Below, one piece after another: positions 12,401-22,825 of a stretch of 64,000 bases of DNA (its first letter is position 1; each line of letters starts with the position of its first letter). The notes under the pieces were generated by a model. The model was not told the origin of the DNA. It saw only the letters and a program-made list of their open reading frames with translations, and made no database searches. Location of the stretch: assembly GCA_038049695.1 (NCBI GenBank), contig CP142456.1:45674001-45738000 (forward strand). The letters are read 5' to 3'. A program made the translations under genes and the position numbers. This stretch comes from Cinnamomum chago (taxonomy: Eukaryota > Streptophyta > Magnoliopsida > Laurales > Lauraceae).

Positions 12401-12521
12401 TATATGTCGACGACATCCTACCCCTTGGAAAAGATGTGGGAATGTTATCAACAGTAAAAGTTTGGTTAGCCAAGACTTTTGATATGAAGGACTTGGGAGA
12501 AGCTAGCTACAGCCTAGGAAT
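9433..12521 (+). pseudogene. Copia1 gag-pol, 5' part (Gag to RT)
   Basis: One reading frame interrupted by stops at 9688, 9757, 9829, 11425 and 12337. It starts at the ATG at 9433; an in-frame ATG at 9406 is also possible. The order is Gag (UBN2-like, with GPNYVDWKRNL), a CCHC zinc knuckle starting at 10198, protease, integrase and the first part of RT. The protease loop reads DSEATNH where Copia2 has DSGATNH. Integrase shows the HHCC zinc region near 10747-10870, the catalytic HTDVCG and FTDDYSR segments, and PQQNGVAERRN. RT shows the QMDVKMAFLN and LYVDD motifs. The frame is cut inside RT by G1 at 12522 and resumes at 31495. It closely resembles the fragment at 38790-40122 and is more distant from Copia2. 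Confidence 0.92.
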
Positions 12522-13059
12522 TGTCACGCCCACTTACCGCAACCTCGGGGGCGCGAATGGGATTAAGGATAAATATAATTTCTCCCAAGAGCCGTGTGTG
12601 TGAAGACAACACATTCCAACACACTCTGAATATTTTGCGGAAGGTTTTGTGGCGTTACGACCCAGAGTTCGTGGCCATCGGATTCTGTGTTGCACTCAAC
12701 CGTTAGCATATAGCTATTATATCAAGAATCATATTAGACTGGAATAGACCATTACAACCGAGTACATAGCTGACAGTAACATGATATTACATTCCCATCT
12801 TGTTCAAGTTACAATTATCAATGTGCATTAATTAAAAATCCCAAGAAAAGGCTAAGAGAAGCCATACAAGTATAATCTAAATGAATACTACCCCATATGT
12901 GACGTAGCTTTGATGTCAACCTCAATGTCTGCACTCAGCTCGGGGTGAAGAAGTCTAGACCTGAGTACCAAAATAGTGGGTCAGACATGACGGTCTGGCA
13001 GGTGAGTGAAAAGATAACACATATACTGAAGAATAAAACATGTGATAAATCATGTTATT

Positions 13060-13380
13060 TGATCAAATGTTGCATATAATTAAAATGGGTGGAAAGATCA
13101 TGTATATCTGACAAATCATGTATTCATGTAAAACGGGTGTAAAACATGGATATCAAACAAATCATGTATTCATTTAAAGCATGAGTAAAACATGGAGATC
13201 TAACAAAACATGTGTTCATTTACAACATCTGTAAAAGCATGGATATTGGACAAAACGGGTGTTCCTTTAAAACATGTGTGAACAAAGAGATCTGGCAAAA
13301 CAAGTGTCCATTTGAAACATATGTAAAAGAACGGATGTTCGACAAATCGGGTATTCATTTAAAGCATATGAGTGTAACAA
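13060..13380 (-). repeat. Degenerate 50-65 bp array in G1 3' LTR
   Basis: Reverse version of the array in LTR A. Units share ATTCATTTAAAACATG-like words followed by an ATC(T)GACAAA word. Confidence 0.6.
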
Positions 13381-14314
13381 GGAACGGAAAACAATATAAC
13401 AATAGCTTTCATAAAAGAAATGAATCATTTATTGAAAAACAAATAAGCAATATAAAACATGTAAGGTATCCAAGGAATCGAGAACTAGCAAGATGGCAAC
13501 CACACGAAGCTAAGTCCTCTATCACCGAAGTGGCAGAGCAATATCAAGGCGTTGATCTCAGTCACACGAGGTGAGGAGAAACAACGGAATATATACATAT
13601 ACATATACTATACATGACCACGGTAGCAACCGGGCATCGGGAACCACAGTAGCAATCTGCAGCATCGGGACAAGACCACGGTAATAACAGGGTAGCGGGA
13701 TCCAAACTGCAGCTGGCAGGCCAAGAGGGGGATCTCCATGTCAGTGGATCAGACTAACAAGGTTATCCAAGCTTAGTGGGGCCGAATCATAGGTCAAATA
13801 ACAAATTGAGACATGTATAAAATACATAAGGTGCATTTATATAAACAGGCGGGACGGGGTGCTCGAAGGCACAAATGTCATCTCATATCGGGCAATGCAC
13901 ATCAGGGCTAGCAAAATGCTATAAATACAACTTCATGTTAGGGATTTTGTAGATTGCAATTTGATGGATGCATTATCATTCTAGCATCATTTGATTTAAA
14001 CACATATGCATTGTTTTAAGAAATCTTGAAATCTTGTTTTAAACATGCATTGTTTTTAAGATTTGTAAAAGTATCAATTTATGCATGTTTTGTTTTTAAT
14101 CTTGGATGCATTTGATTTGAAAAGAGTTTTAAGAAAATCAAGCTAGCCTATGAGTTTTAAATCTTTCAAAATGTTTTAGGCTTTTTATGTTCCATGTTTT
14201 AAATCCCTTAGAATGATTTAAAACATGTTTTTAAGCTTGATTTAGTGGCCCAAATGTTCCACAAAGAAAATCTTTGAAATATGCAAAGTTGGAATTTTTG
14301 GCCCCTGCAGTGTG

Positions 14315-14480
14315 GCCAGTCGACAGGCCCAGGGGTCCCGGTCTACCGGGAACACTGCAGGCCGTCAGGGCCAAAGTGCTCCAACGGTCAGAAATTTGAC
14401 CGTTGTGTGATCCCGGTTGACCGAGACCTGTTTGCAGGTCGACCGAGGACTAGCCATTGGGCACTTTTTGCTATAAATAT
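14315..14480 (+). promoter_or_regulatory. E1 LTR palindrome cluster and TATA box
   Basis: AGTCGACAGG (14318), CCCGGTCTACCGGG (14337-14350), CGGTTGACCGAG (14414) and GGTCGACCGAGG (14437) stand directly upstream of CTATAAATAT at 14471-14480. A separate weaker dyad, CAACGGTCA...TGACCGTTG, lies between them. The spacing to TATA suggests an upstream promoter element or a hairpin in U3. Confidence 0.75.
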
Positions 14481-15179
14481 GAGTTCTTTCCTTTGCCAAA
14501 AGTTGGGATTTTTAAGGCCCTCCTTGAGGGGTTTTGAGGCATATTCAAGGGAAATGAACTAAGGGATGAAGGGGATCATTAGGAAAGCTAAAGCTTGGAT
14601 TAATGAAGTTAAATCACCAAGTAGGCTCTACTTTCCTTAATCATATGTTTTCATGGTTTATTTTATTTTTGGTAAATCATTTGTAGCATGATAAACTATG
14701 TTGTGTTGTATCCTTAACATGTTTTATGTTTTGAATTGATTTATTGTTTTGGATACATCACCATTGATTCAATCCAAGTAGTACTTAATCTTTGGTAAAT
14801 CTAAGTAGATCATGTTAATGGAAACATCTTTGAAATTAGATGTAACATGATCCATATACTTGGTTGAATCTTTGGTTGTTGTTTTCCAACATAAGAAAAT
14901 CACTTTCAAAACTATCTTATGTTTTGGATTCAACTTCTTTACAAATCATATGTTTTCATGTTTTGTTTTATCTTTGATAAATCTTTTGTAGCATGTTAAT
15001 CTATGATGTGTTGTATCCTTAGCATGTTCTATATTTTGAATTGATCTATTGTTTTGGATGCATCACCATTTGATTCAATCCAAGTAGTACTTTATTTGGT
15101 AAATCTAAGTAGATCATGTTAATGGAAAAATCTTTGTAATCATTGTTAGGGATTTTGTATTTGCAATTTGATTGATGCA

Positions 15180-16120
15180 TTTGCATCTTTGCTCATTTAG
15201 TTATATTTCATTTATGCAAATTGATTTTGATATCTTACTTTGCTTGGTTAGATATGATTTCATTGATTTGCATGTTTGTGCCTATTTTGGTATATAGTTT
15301 CATCAATGCAAATTAATGAGTGTTTATGTGCTTTATAGTAAAATCTTGTATTTGAGCTTTTTAAGTACATATGTGATTTTATGTGCTAAGTTAATTTGAT
15401 ATAAACCTCATATCTTTTTCCATTGCATTGTAAGCTTAGTGCATTTGCTAAGAGTGGAGATGTTACATGATAGCTTAATGAATCATTTTAGATGAATTGG
15501 AATTAAACCATTGTTCTTAATAGGTATATCCATTTATGTGGTCCATCTTCATCTTTATGTGATCCATGATGTCTCTCTAACTTCATACCTTCTTGTGCTT
15601 ACATAGTTATATTCTTTATTGATGATATGGTATGAGTTAGATCTTGAGTGTTGATTGATCCTCTCTATGCAAATGTCAAATTGTTCTATGTATGGTTGTG
15701 TTATTTATTATATTTGTAGAAACCATACTAGAACTCAAATCCATCCTCTATGCTTTATAGTCTTTTCTTTTTGGATGGTTATGATGTTGATTCATGTATA
15801 TTCTCTAAGTGATATCATCCTTAGACATGTTTCAACTTCATAGTAGTGATCTTGATCATATGAAACTCTTTGAAATCCATTCCTCATATTTCTATGTGTT
15901 TGATGGATAACTTAGATGTTGAATTCATATGATTTAGTCACTTTTTAAATTGCATGCATTTCAAAGTCATATCCTTGTGCATTGCAATTTATCTTGTTCA
16001 TCACTATGCTCAATAGTTAAATCTTTAAAAGTGATGAATATGCATTTATGATGCTTGATGGAATTTTGTGTTTGCCACATTCTTGCTCTTTATCATGTTA
16101 TCAAATTCAATTGGTTTCAA
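15180..16120 (+). repeat. Interior-type sequence replacing the E1a 5' LTR
   Basis: This stretch matches the interior of E2 in reverse (about 44870-45700), not an LTR. Bases 15655-16115 also match 18440-18905 within E1a at roughly 85% by eye. The right junction is GGTTTCAATTGGTATCAG; the paralogous site near 18890 reads GGTTTCATTTGGTAT, so a microhomology join to the primer site is likely. Confidence 0.75.
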
Positions 16121-16134
16121 TTGGTATCAGAGCC
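16121..16134 (+). other. E1a primer-binding site (tRNA-iMet type)
   Basis: TTGGTATCAGAGCC, the canonical plant copia site. It is preceded here by interior sequence rather than by an LTR end. Gag starts 85 bp downstream. Confidence 0.88.
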
Positions 16135-16219
16135 TCGTGCTCTATCTTTTAGGATCAAGTGTTTGGAACTCTTGATTAGGTGTAAAAACCTAGAGTTTAA
16201 ACCCTAGAGTTGTCCTTGC

Positions 16220-17761
16220 ATGAAAATCATTAGAATGGACTCCACTTTGCTAGATCTTGTAGATTCTTCTAGACCCCTCCTTCTTCCTTCTATTGGAGAT
16301 TCAAACTTTCAATCTAATGAATCTCAATGTGACATAAAAGAGGAAGAAAATGATTATGATGAAGATGATCTTCAACAAGCCTATAATGAATTATATACAT
16401 TATCTTCCAAGCTTGATAAGAGAAATAGAAGTTTAAGAGAAGAATCTATGAAACTAAACAAAGAGCTAGTCTCTTCAAAAGATGAGCTTAGAGAGAAAGA
16501 AGAAGTAATAAATTGTTTAGAATCTAAGTTCATGATCTCTTTAAATAATCTATCTAACATTCAAGATGAGCTAAAAGAATTAAAGATGGATTATGATAAT
16601 GTCAATAAGGAAAATTTAAAACTAAGAGATCAATTACAAAGGCAAGATAAAGACTTTAACAATCTTGAATCTAAATTGACTATCTCTAAGGAAAATTTAT
16701 CTAATGCTCAAGATGAATTAAATGAGATTAAGATAAATTGTGATGAGCTTAAAAATGAAAATTTGAACCTAAGAGATACAATTAAAAGACAAGATGAAAA
16801 CATTAACTATTTAAATTCCAAGTTGACAATTTCCAATGAAAATTTGTCTAATGCTCAAAGTAATTTAAAAACTTTAGAACTTGGATCAAATGTTGTTAAT
16901 GAGCTTAAATCTAAGTTAAAACTTGCCTATGAAGAGCTAAACAATTTTAAGGGAATTGAAAATGAACTAACAAAAGTTAAAAATGAAAATTCAACCCTTA
17001 AAACAAAAGTCACTCAACTTGAAGAGTATAAACAAAAGTATGAGTGCAAGTTTACCCAAAGTGAAGATAGACTTGAAAAATTATTTAAATTGGGTAAACC
17101 TCATGGAGATAGGACGGGTATTGGATTTAATAGGAATATGTCTTATGACCCTAAATTCACCAACACATTTGTGAAAGGTGGGTCCTCTTTCTCTAGCACT
17201 CTTTGTCACTTGCCTAAAACAAAATGTGATTATTGTGGCAATGAAGGACACTTTAGGTTTGAGTGCAAACTAAGAAGAAGCAATGTGTCTAATCCCATCT
17301 TTGAACCAAAGAAAGTAAAATCATACTTGAAGGGTAAGACACTAAAATCCAAGGAGTCTCCCAAGATAGATTCTAAAAAGCTTAAACAAGTTAAACCAAG
17401 CTTGAAAGAATCTAAGAACAAAAAGCTTCTCAACCTACCTCCCTTATATGAACCCATGAAAGAACTTTTGAAGAAAGTTGCAAAGTTAAATCTAAAATTC
17501 AAAAGTCAAGTAAAGGGAGAAAGTAAGAAGAAAAGAAAAGTGAAACAATCCCCAAAGAAACAAACTCACCAACATCAAAAGACTAATCACCATTCTAAGC
17601 CAAATTTAGTAAAATCTAAATATCATGGTGATAAGTTCAAATTGAAAATTTATCAAGTTAAATCTCCTATAGTTGGTGAGAAGTCCAAACTAGACCTCAA
17701 AGTTCAACCCTCCCAAGACCTTAGGTGGATTCCTAAAGTTATCTACTTAGACAAACCTTAA
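16220..17761 (+). CDS. gag: Sirevirus-type Gag-like protein, coiled coil plus CCHC
   Basis: An intact frame of 513 residues; a second ATG at 16235 gives a protein five residues shorter. Residues about 25-50 are acidic. Residues about 50-290 are a long, Leu/Asn/Lys-rich predicted coiled coil with three internal repeats of about 49 residues (near 97, 146 and 195), each containing an ESK or NSK then NLSN motif. A CCHC knuckle, CDYCGNEGHFRFEC, starts near residue 337. The rest is Lys-rich, with KKKRKVK near 437, and ends LRWIPKVIYLDKP. Plant Sirevirus Gag is normally longer, with an N-terminal UBN2-type domain, and continues into protease. Both flanks are missing here, so this is an N-terminally shortened Gag with pol removed. 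It may assemble with full-length Gag from relatives; that is inference. Confidence 0.85.
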   Translation: MKIIRMDSTLLDLVDSSRPLLLPSIGDSNFQSNESQCDIKEEENDYDEDDLQQAYNELYTLSSKLDKRNRSLREESMKLNKELVSSKDELREKEEVINCLESKFMISLNNLSNIQDELKELKMDYDNVNKENLKLRDQLQRQDKDFNNLESKLTISKENLSNAQDELNEIKINCDELKNENLNLRDTIKRQDENINYLNSKLTISNENLSNAQSNLKTLELGSNVVNELKSKLKLAYEELNNFKGIENELTKVKNENSTLKTKVTQLEEYKQKYECKFTQSEDRLEKLFKLGKPHGDRTGIGFNRNMSYDPKFTNTFVKGGSSFSSTLCHLPKTKCDYCGNEGHFRFECKLRRSNVSNPIFEPKKVKSYLKGKTLKSKESPKIDSKKLKQVKPSLKESKNKKLLNLPPLYEPMKELLKKVAKLNLKFKSQVKGESKKKRKVKQSPKKQTHQHQKTNHHSKPNLVKSKYHGDKFKLKIYQVKSPIVGEKSKLDLKVQPSQDLRWIPKVIYLDKP

Positions 17762-19760
17762 GGCCTTGAACCCCTTGACCAACCTATTCTTTAATAGTTA
17801 AATCATTATTGTTGGTCTTGTTGCTTTGCATTTTGTTCTTTCTTAGTTACAATTATTTAAATGCATTGTTCTTTATGATCAATTGATTTTGTTTTCATAC
17901 ACCTTTCTAAGTTACACTTCATGGTTTTCAAAATCTTTTGATTATAATTTCATCATGTTTGATTTGCTTTTTGCACTCATATGTCTTGCATTGCATTTCT
18001 ACATGATTAATTGATTGTGTTTTTAAAAGCTTTCATAGCTAATTTATTCATGATCAATTGTTGTTGAATCATTTGTGTAGATATCATAGTTAGATTATTT
18101 GATCAAATGATTTGAATCAATTCAAGTTTTTCCATGGATTCCTAAGTTATATTTTCATATGGAAAATCATTGTTTTGAATAATCAACTTGTATGTGTTTC
18201 AATTAAGTTATATCTTTTAAAATACAATGTTGAAAATTGATCTTCAAAATCATTCTTTTTATGCTCATTGTTGGATTTTGTTTTTCAAAATGATTTGAAG
18301 ATTATTTGAATGGAAATGCCTATAACATCTTTAGTTATATTCATCTAAAGCATGTTCCATGTTTTCATTTCCTTTTCTTTTGGTTTCATTATCTTAGAAA
18401 TGGAAATGTATGTTGTTTGCATCCTTGCTTGTTTATTTACATTCTTTTTATAGGCAAATGACTATAGGTTCCATGTATGGTTGTGATCTTAGTTACATTT
18501 GTAGAAATCATACTAGATCCCAAATCCATCCTCTATGCCTTCTAGTCATTTCTTTTTGGATGGTTGTGATGTTGACTCGTGTAGATTCTCTTGATATCAT
18601 CCTTATACATGTCTCAACTTCATAATAGTGTTCTTAATCATATGAAACTCTTTGAAATCTATTCCTCATATTTCTATATGTTTGATGGATATCTTAGATG
18701 TTGAATTCATATGATTTTGACACTTTGAAAATTGCATGCTTTACCAAGTCAAATACTTTTACATTGCAATTTACCTTGTTCATCACTATGCTCAATAGTC
18801 ATATCTTAAAAGTGATGAATTTGCATTTATGATGCTTGATGGAATTTTGTGTTTGTCACATCCTTGCTTTTAATCATGTTATCATATTCAATTGGTTTCA
18901 TTTGGTATAATTTTCCATTGATTTCATATCCAATTGATGACTTATCTTGTGTATGTGATAGACCTTGTGTGCATTGGATTGAGCTTGATAGTAATATGAT
19001 TGTTCCATGTCACACACCATTAGCATCATAATGTTCATGTTGCCACCTCTCTTGCTCATATAGGTATATCTCATGACCACCATGTTTATGTGTTCATAAT
19101 ATGGGTTGGTTATTAGTAGAGGTAGGCTTCATGTTTGAATTTCATTTCACTCATTCTTGCACATTAATAGTCATATTTAATGTTTGAATGAAATGATTTC
19201 AAAAACTTTCATAGCATATGATTTTCATAGTTATATTGTTTGATGCTATGTTTAGTAAACCCCATTGCATCATGGATAGCTCTAATTTGGATTTATCTTA
19301 ATAGTTATACTCTTTACAACTCCATTTTAGAGTGATTGATTTAATAGTCATATCCTTAAATCTCAATTGGTATTCTTTGTTTTTTTCCAATTGATATCCA
19401 TGATTGCTTTTCACCTTGACCTTGTTTTCTTTTGGTAATTTGATCATTTTGTGCTTTTTAGTTAAATGAATCTAATCCTTTTCTTGAAGTTGACCCTCAT
19501 TTGGCTATACCATCTTCTTCTTGCATCTCATAGTTAAATCTTGTCAAAAGTTTGACAAAAGAAGAGATTGGATTGAGGGGGAGTGTAAACCTTCATAGGA
19601 AGAATTAGTATTGATCAAATTCACCCGTAGATTGACTTTGAACCCTTAGAGTCTTCTTCCATACATGATAGCCTGTTATGATTATCATTTTCGATTTCTT
19701 TTGTTAACAGGTGCTACTAAAAGGTATTTTCCTTATTTCATGTGTGTAGGTACCTTTGCA
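17762..19760 (+). other. E1a 3' interior, non-coding
   Basis: AT-rich sequence with no recognisable protein, occupying the place where protease-integrase-RT would lie. It is homologous in reverse to the E2 interior (about 44100-46350), so it is a shared non-coding body of this non-autonomous family. Recurrent words such as TAGTTATAT/TAGTCATAT and CAATTGATTTTG give it a low-complexity, periodic look. An imperfect match to the interior stretch at 15655-16115 lies at 18440-18905. Confidence 0.7.
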
Positions 19761-19764
19761 ATTT

Positions 19765-20192
19765 AATGTCAAAGGGGGAGAGAGAGTTCAAGTTCAAGAA
19801 CTCAAAGATCTCCTACTCTTCAAAGGGGGAGAAAGAATTCAAGTTCTCAAAAGGGTGAAGAGAATGTCCAAGCTTCCTAAGGGGAGGTTTTGTATGATCT
19901 TCTACAAGGGGAGAGAATACATACCTTGCTAAAGGGAGAAAGAGGCATGGTCAAAGGGGGAGAGCTAAGAGAAGAAAGAAAGCTTGGAAGCTAAAGAAGA
20001 TGCTTGGTTAAAGAAAGAAAGATTGAAGAATGATCAAGCACCAAGCATCATGAAGAATGAAGAAAAGAGCCCAAGCTAAGAGAATGAGCATCCAAGAAGA
20101 TTTCAAGACTTGTTCAGCTTAGGGGGAGCTGAAGACTTGGTGTGTTAATTTCAATGATGAGTAAGTTGCCATCAAATTGCAAAGGGGGAGAT
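19765..20192 (+). repeat. Multiple polypurine tracts before E1a 3' LTR
   Basis: Eight or more copies of AAAGGGGGAG or AAGGGGAG variants, at about 19770, 19817, 19879, 19908, 19935, 19956, 20121 and 20181. The last, AAAGGGGGAGAT, directly precedes the LTR and is the likely plus-strand primer. Multiple polypurine tracts upstream of the 3' LTR are a described Sirevirus feature. The reverse counterpart in E2 is 43587-44040. Confidence 0.85.
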
Positions 20193-20692
20193 TGTTAGGG
20201 ATTTTGTATTTGCAATTTGATTGATGCATTTGCACTTTAGCATCATTTGATATTTCACACATGCATTGATTTAAAATATCTTGAAATCTTATTTTATACA
20301 TACATAGCTTTTAAGATTTGGAAAAGTTTTTGTTTTATGCATGTTTTGGTTCTAAACTTGGATGCATTAGTTTTAGAACCCAAACTCTTTTGAAAACCTA
20401 ATTCTTTGTGCATTATGTTTGGAAAATCATGTTGAGAATTTAGGTTTGAGCCTTGCATACATTCTTCACAAAAAGAATAATTTTTGTATGCATTTTCATT
20501 TGAAAAGAGTTTTGTCAAATCAAGCTAGCCTTTGGTTTTAATCTTTTGAATCATTTTAGGCTTTGGGTGTTTCATGTTTTTAAACATCTTAGAATGTCTT
20601 AAAACATGTATTCTAACTTGGTTTAATGGCCCAAAAAATTCCCAACCAAAATTACTTTAGAAAAATACATTTTTGGGAAAACAGGACCTTTA

Positions 20693-20849
20693 GTGGCGGA
20701 AAAACCACTTTTAGCGGCGGTTTCTGTGTCCGCCGCTAAAAGCAGTTTTTCAAACGGTCATTTTTTTGCCCGTTGTGTGATCCCGGTCGACCGAGACCTG
20801 TTCCTAGGTCGACCGAGGACTAGCCGTTGGATACTTTTTGGCTATAAAG
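20693..20849 (+). promoter_or_regulatory. E1a LTR palindromes (mixed type) and TATA box
   Basis: The upstream part carries TTTTAGCGGCGG...CCGCCGCTAAAA, an inverted repeat with a spacer of about 10 bp (20707-20745). Other S LTRs have GGTCGACC-type palindromes at this place. The downstream part keeps CGGTCGACCGAG (20783) and GGTCGACCGAGG (20807), followed by CTATAAAG at 20842. Confidence 0.78.
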
Positions 20850-21644
20850 TCCATTCATTTCCAACCTTTTTCAAGGCTTGACTCATGAACCTTTGAGAGC
20901 ATTTTGGAGCCATTGAAAGGGGATGAAGTTGGAAAGGCTAGGAGGTGATTAGGAGAGCTAAAGCTTGGATTAAGAGTTAAACCACCAAGTAAGCTCTACC
21001 TTTGTTAATCATAGTTTTCATGTTTTATTTAAGCTATTGGTAAATGATTTTGTACATGATAACTATGATGTGTTGAATCCATTCTTCTCCTAATCTTTGA
21101 TCTAATTAAGATTGGATTCTTCACTTTGGTTTCAATCCAAGTAGTTTCTAAAACCTTCTTAATCATGCTTAGTATAAATCTTTGATTTCCTTTTTATGGC
21201 ATGATTCATTTTCTTGGTTGAGACCTAATTTGTTGTTTTCATTCATTTGAACTTTAGTAAAATTAATTTGGTTTTGAAAACAACATTGCACATGCATCAC
21301 ATGTTCTAAGTTAGTCATTTTCATACAACTTGTGATTCTTTGATTTTCATATCATTAACAAGTTATTTTTCATACATGTGATTTGCATTAGACTTCAATC
21401 AAATCTTTCATGAGCTTTGAGCTTTGAAATGCTTCAAGCATATATTTGATTAAGCTTTCTTTTTAAACTTGATTGAAGTCATCACACACACACATCATGA
21501 GCATTCATCTTTGCATTCATATAGTGTTTGTGTGAGTTTGTTTTAAACTTTCAAATCCGCCTAATTAAGAGGCAATTTCATTGAGCTTAAATTGTATCTA
21601 TTAGAGTGATCTTTTGTGAAGACACTTTCTTAGAGAAATCTTGA

Positions 21645-21815
21645 TTTGTAAAGGTTATTGTTTAGCCTAAGAAAAGCATCTTGTAAGGTTATTGCTTAGC
21701 CTAAGAAAAGCATTTTGTAAAGGTTATTGCTTAGCCTAGAAAAGCACATTGAGAGGTTGTTGTTTAGCCTAGAAAAACATCATTGTAAGGGTTATTGCTT
21801 AGCCTAGTAAAAAGC
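21645..21815 (+). repeat. S LTR U5 minisatellite (E1a)
   Basis: Five units of about 33-38 bp built on AAGGTTATTGCTTAGCCTA followed by GAAAAGCAT. CTTAGCCTAAG is an inverted repeat with a one-base loop. Confidence 0.85.
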
Positions 21816-22689
21816 ATACATAGTGGAAATCCGGTGGGGTGTTGGATGCACAAGCCGGTAGTGGATGTAGGCACGTTGGCCGAACCACTATAAATATTGT
21901 GTTGTGGTGATTGTTTTTGTTTAGCTTCCGCATTTTATATGATTAATCATCACATTTGACTAGTTTGTGTTAAGAAGTTAAAATTGGTTTAAATTAGTCA
22001 TAATTGTACCTCACCCTATTCACATCCCCCCCCCCATCTAGGGTTAGGATCCCAAGGACTTTTAATCATATGTAACATGATCCATATACTTGGTTGAATC
22101 TTTGGGTGTTGTTTTTCATCATAAGAAAATTTCTTTCAAAATATATCTTATGTTGTGGATTCAACATCTTTACAAATCATATGTATATTATTGTTTTAAA
22201 GTTTCACAACTTGCCTTACTTTGATAGGTATATCTTATTCAAGTTGTATTTATAATTACATATGATTTGTCCCCTTATTTCAATCAAATCTATTTTTATG
22301 TTTTGAGCTACATTGTTGATTTGATTGACATCCCTATGCATCACATGTTTAGAGCTAATTCATTTCATACAACTTGTGTATCTTTGACATCATTAACAAG
22401 TTGTTACTTTTAACATGTGACTTGCATTCTTTCCTCAATCATAAATGTTTTTGAGCTAAAACTTTCAAAAGCCTTAGGCATACATTTATGAGCTTTCATT
22501 TTTAAAATGATTGAGGACATCACACACACACACATCATGTGCTTTCATCTTTGCATTCATAGTGTGAGTGTGTATTAGATTTTCACTTCCATATCCGCCT
22601 AATTAAGAGGCATTGTATTGAGCTTAATTGAATCTCCATCAAGTGTATGTTAGACACTAATTTAGTGAGATAACCAACCTATGGTTGAA

Positions 22690-22825
22690 GAGGTTATTGC
22701 TTAGCCTATAAAAGCATAGTGTATAGGTTGATGTTGAGCCTTGAAAACATCATTGTAAAGGTCATTGCTAAGCCTTGAAAAGCATATTGTAAAGGTTATT
22801 GCTTAGCCTATTGAAAAGCATATAT
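22690..22825 (+). repeat. S LTR U5 minisatellite (E1)
   Basis: Four units of the GGTTATTGCTTAGCCTA type, more diverged than in E1a (one unit reads GTCATTGCTAAGCC). Confidence 0.8.

Larger units (their letters stand above)
15144..22064 (+). mobile_element. E1a: gag-only S-family element nested in E1
   Basis: Starts TGTTAGGGATTTTG at 15144 and ends GGACTTTTA at 22064, where the terminal CA has become TA. The TSD is ATCAT at 15139-15143 and 22065-22069. The 3' LTR is 20193-22064. The 5' LTR is missing except for its first 35-40 bp, which run directly into interior-type sequence before the primer site at 16121. It carries one intact frame (Gag-like) and no pol. The coiled-coil Gag, repeated purine tracts and LTR palindromes fit the Sirevirus (SIRE/Maximus) lineage of Ty1/copia. 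Confidence 0.85.
20193..22064 (+). repeat. E1a 3' LTR
   Basis: 1872 bp, TGTTAGGG to GGACTTTTA. It lacks the roughly 300-bp duplication seen in E1. It has a different palindrome module from other S LTRs (20693-20825), a CTATAAAG TATA at 20842-20849, a U5 minisatellite (21645-21815), a CA microsatellite near 21485 and a C-run near 22027. Confidence 0.85.

Noticed and set aside
15180-16120. A normal E1a 5' LTR
   Set aside because: After the first 35-40 bp the sequence matches the E2 interior, not any S LTR, and lacks the palindromes, TATA and minisatellite.
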